DNA from: Streptomyces varsoviensis | GTDB lineage: Bacteria; Actinomycetota; Actinomycetes; Streptomycetales; Streptomycetaceae | Length of the DNA: 64,000 bases | Assembly: GCF_000718635.1 (NCBI RefSeq) | Contig: NZ_JOBF01000015.1 | Location: 62,001 to 126,000, forward strand | Direction of reading: 5' to 3' | Part shown: positions 62,549-64,000 of the stretch, one piece after another | Position numbering within the stretch: the first letter of the stretch is position 1 | Layout: the number at the start of each line of letters is the position of its first letter | Translations under genes and position numbers: made by a program | The notes under the pieces: model-generated | The model's input: the letters and a program-made list of their open reading frames with translations, nothing else | What the model was told of the DNA's origin: nothing | Database searches by the model: none

Positions 62549-63238
62549 TCAGACGCCCGGGAGGGCGTGAGCGGCCGGGTGGGGCGGACCGCGCCGTACG
62601 ACGGAGTGGACGAGCTGGGGGAGCGTACGGGCGATGTGCGCGCGCCCGTACGCCGCGACGGGCGCTCCCGGACGCGCGGTGGTGCCGATCACGGCGACGG
62701 CGTACAGGAGCGGCCGGAAGGCGAGGGAGGCGACCGCGCGCAGCAGCCGCCGCAGCGCCACCTCGCCGCGCCGCAGCCAGGCCGCGGCCAGCAGCCCGAC
62801 CGCGACATGCGCGGCCAGCAGCAGCCAGGGCATCGAGGCGCCGCCGAGCAGCGGCGCGGGGCCGTCGTGCCGGGCCGCCAGCCGGGCCAGCGGCGTGCCG
62901 AACTCGCCGCCGCGGCACAGCAGATCGACGCCCATGGAGCGCAGCGGCCCCGTGACGGGGCCGCCCGTGGGGCCATAACACGTGTGCTGGCCCGTGGTGA
63001 AGACCGTGTCGGCCACCAGCTCCAGGGGGACGAGGAGGGCGGCGATGTGTCCGTAGCCGCGCTCCCGGCCCGCCAGCGCGTACGCGATCGCGAAGAAGGC
63101 GGCGCAGAGCGCGGCGATCGTCGACAGCGGGAGGGGGGTGCGGGAGAGCGCGACGTGCGAAGCGGCGGACAGCGTGACGCACACGGCCGTGAACAGCGCG
63201 GCGCGTACGGCTCTCAACTGCTCTCCCGTCCCCTCCAT
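62549..63238 (-). CDS. polytopic membrane protein of unknown function
   Basis: A 229-residue protein with about five to six hydrophobic helices (ALFTAVCVTLSAASHVAL, AALCAAFFAIAYALAG, GHIAALLVPLELVADTVF, LLLAAHVAVGLLAAAWL, LAFRPLLYAVAVIGT). Two Cys lie in an exposed loop (QHTCYGP and VDLLCRG), but the C-x-x-C and paired loop cysteines of VKOR are absent. It sits between two DsbA-like genes on the same strand (52 bp and 73 bp gaps), so a redox or export role by association is possible. I do not recognise the family. Confidence 0.75.
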   Translation of the reverse strand: MEGTGEQLRAVRAALFTAVCVTLSAASHVALSRTPLPLSTIAALCAAFFAIAYALAGRERGYGHIAALLVPLELVADTVFTTGQHTCYGPTGGPVTGPLRSMGVDLLCRGGEFGTPLARLAARHDGPAPLLGGASMPWLLLAAHVAVGLLAAAWLRRGEVALRRLLRAVASLAFRPLLYAVAVIGTTARPGAPVAAYGRAHIARTLPQLVHSVVRRGPPHPAAHALPGV

Positions 63239-63311
63239 GACGCCGAATTTTGCCACGGTGGCGGGTGGACGTCGTGTCAAGATTCGGACTCGGGTCCGTA
63301 TCGGAGCCGGC

Positions 63312-64000
63312 TCAGAGACGGGCCTTCAGGGCCGACTCGAAGTCCGCCGGGGTCATCGGCACGCCGTCGCCCTTCTTCAGCTTCTCGCCGTCGAACTTGA
63401 GGGTCGGCGTCCCGGTGACGTCCTTGGCGTTGTCGAACGTCTCGGAGACGTTCAGCGCCCACTTGTCGAAGGTGCCCTTGGTGACGTTCTTCTTGAACTC
63501 GGCGTTGTCCTTGAGGGCCGGGACCTGCTGCGCGATCTTCAGCAGGTAGTCGTCGTCGGCGAACTTGTCCTGGGTCTCCTCGGGGTGGTTCGCCTTGGAG
63601 TACAGCGCCTGGTTGTAGGCGACGAACGCCTCCGGGCTGACGTTGACGGCGGCCCCGATCGCGCTGAGCGCGTTCTTCGACCCGGTCCCGCCCATGTTCC
63701 GGTCGAGGAACGTGCCGATGTGGTACGTGACCTTGTACTTGCCGTCCTTGACGTCCTTCTGGATCGTGTCGCCGACGTTCTGCTCGAAGACCGAGCAGAT
63801 CGGGCAGCGCATGTCCTGGTAGATGTCCAGGGTGTGCTTGGCCTTCGGGTCGCCGACGACGATGTCGGTGCCGCCCTTGCCCGCGGTGTTCGCGGGCTCG
63901 ACCAGCGTCTGCTTCGCGGCCGCGTCCCAGGACGCGTTGCTGCTCTTGCCGCCGCTGCCGCCGAGCTGCGTGGCGGCGATCCCGATGCCGGCGGCGACGG
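63312..64000 (-). CDS. DsbA-like thioredoxin-fold protein (5' end outside the window)
   Basis: The visible 229 C-terminal residues closely resemble the protein at 61642-62496 (shared NVSPEAFV-Y, NHPEET, QQVPALK and KWAL blocks). The active-site motif here is CPIC instead of CPAC, in DMRCPICSVFEQN. The upstream frame continues past 63812 without a stop to the window end, through a Gly/Ser-rich linker, so the true start lies beyond 64000. It arose by duplication with the other DsbA-like gene; the different dipeptide suggests a shifted redox potential. It is probably membrane-anchored or exported like its paralogue. Confidence 0.88.
   Translation of the reverse strand, partial: VAAGIGIAATQLGGSGGKSSNASWDAAAKQTLVEPANTAGKGGTDIVVGDPKAKHTLDIYQDMRCPICSVFEQNVGDTIQKDVKDGKYKVTYHIGTFLDRNMGGTGSKNALSAIGAAVNVSPEAFVAYNQALYSKANHPEETQDKFADDDYLLKIAQQVPALKDNAEFKKNVTKGTFDKWALNVSETFDNAKDVTGTPTLKFDGEKLKKGDGVPMTPADFESALKARL

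Noticed and set aside
62549..63238. VKOR-type quinone reductase partner of DsbA
   Set aside because: The position fits, but the C-x-x-C motif and loop cysteine pair of VKOR are absent and the helix count and spacing differ; left as unknown.

Overview
The window is a high-GC actinobacterial chromosome segment, almost certainly from a Streptomyces. The evidence is strong G/C third-position bias, frequent GTG starts, a complete Streptomyces-type dcw (division and cell wall) cluster with SepF, YggT and a long DivIVA, an SCO2097-like DUF3040 protein and a MacRS-like two-component system. It is a core, vertically inherited region. I see no rRNA, tRNA, CRISPR array, prophage, transposase or secondary-metabolite cluster.

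Layout. 1-6275: tail of an unidentified gene, MacS/MacR-like sensor kinase and regulator, pfkA, then on the minus strand a fused TrpE-TrpG anthranilate synthase preceded by a Trp-codon leader peptide and attenuator hairpin, and a small secreted protein. 6652-12753: class II DAHP synthase, bacterioferritin-associated ferredoxin behind a candidate iron box, bacterioferritin, a YedY/sulfite-oxidase-like molybdoenzyme, endonuclease IV and a PASTA-domain Ser/Thr kinase. 13020-19456: thiO-thiS-thiG under a TPP riboswitch, a ferredoxin-reductase-like flavoprotein, an Rv2175c-like DNA-binding protein, thiE and metF. 19498-26572: a membrane protein with a Tyr/Pro/Gln-rich tail, a CrtI-like flavoprotein, TetR, two methyltransferases, a HEPN protein and a DUF3040 membrane protein. 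26999-32603 (minus): transglutaminase-like protein, DUF58 and MoxR ATPase in a tightly coupled operon, then a beta-carbonic anhydrase.

32987-50721 is the dcw cluster, all on the plus strand: rsmH, ftsL, ftsI, murE, murF, mraY, murD, ftsW, murG, ftsQ, ftsZ, pgeF, yggS-like, sepF, yggT-like, divIVA. Many stops and starts overlap, which suggests translational coupling from peptidoglycan precursor synthesis through septation to polar growth. mraZ and murC are not in the cluster. Two back-to-back terminators separate it from ileS (minus), which carries a translational T-box leader with an AUC specifier. 54714-64000: a TraR/DksA zinc-finger protein with an H1-like tail, lspA, rluD-like, a CPA1 Na+/H+ antiporter, an MscS-like channel, a dienelactone-hydrolase-like protein, and two DsbA-like proteins flanking a polytopic membrane protein; the second DsbA-like gene is cut by the window end.

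The less explained material is between the genes. There are recurrent CGTACGG-rich arrays in several intergenic gaps, a gene-free stretch (22312-22746) holding a perfect 11-bp-arm palindrome and a perfect 18-bp hairpin, and low-complexity tracts at 25017-25130 and 26660-26850. I found no convincing wholly novel multi-gene system. The best candidates for something under-described are the intergenic repeat arrays, the 22.4-22.7 kb element and the DsbA/membrane-protein module at the right edge.
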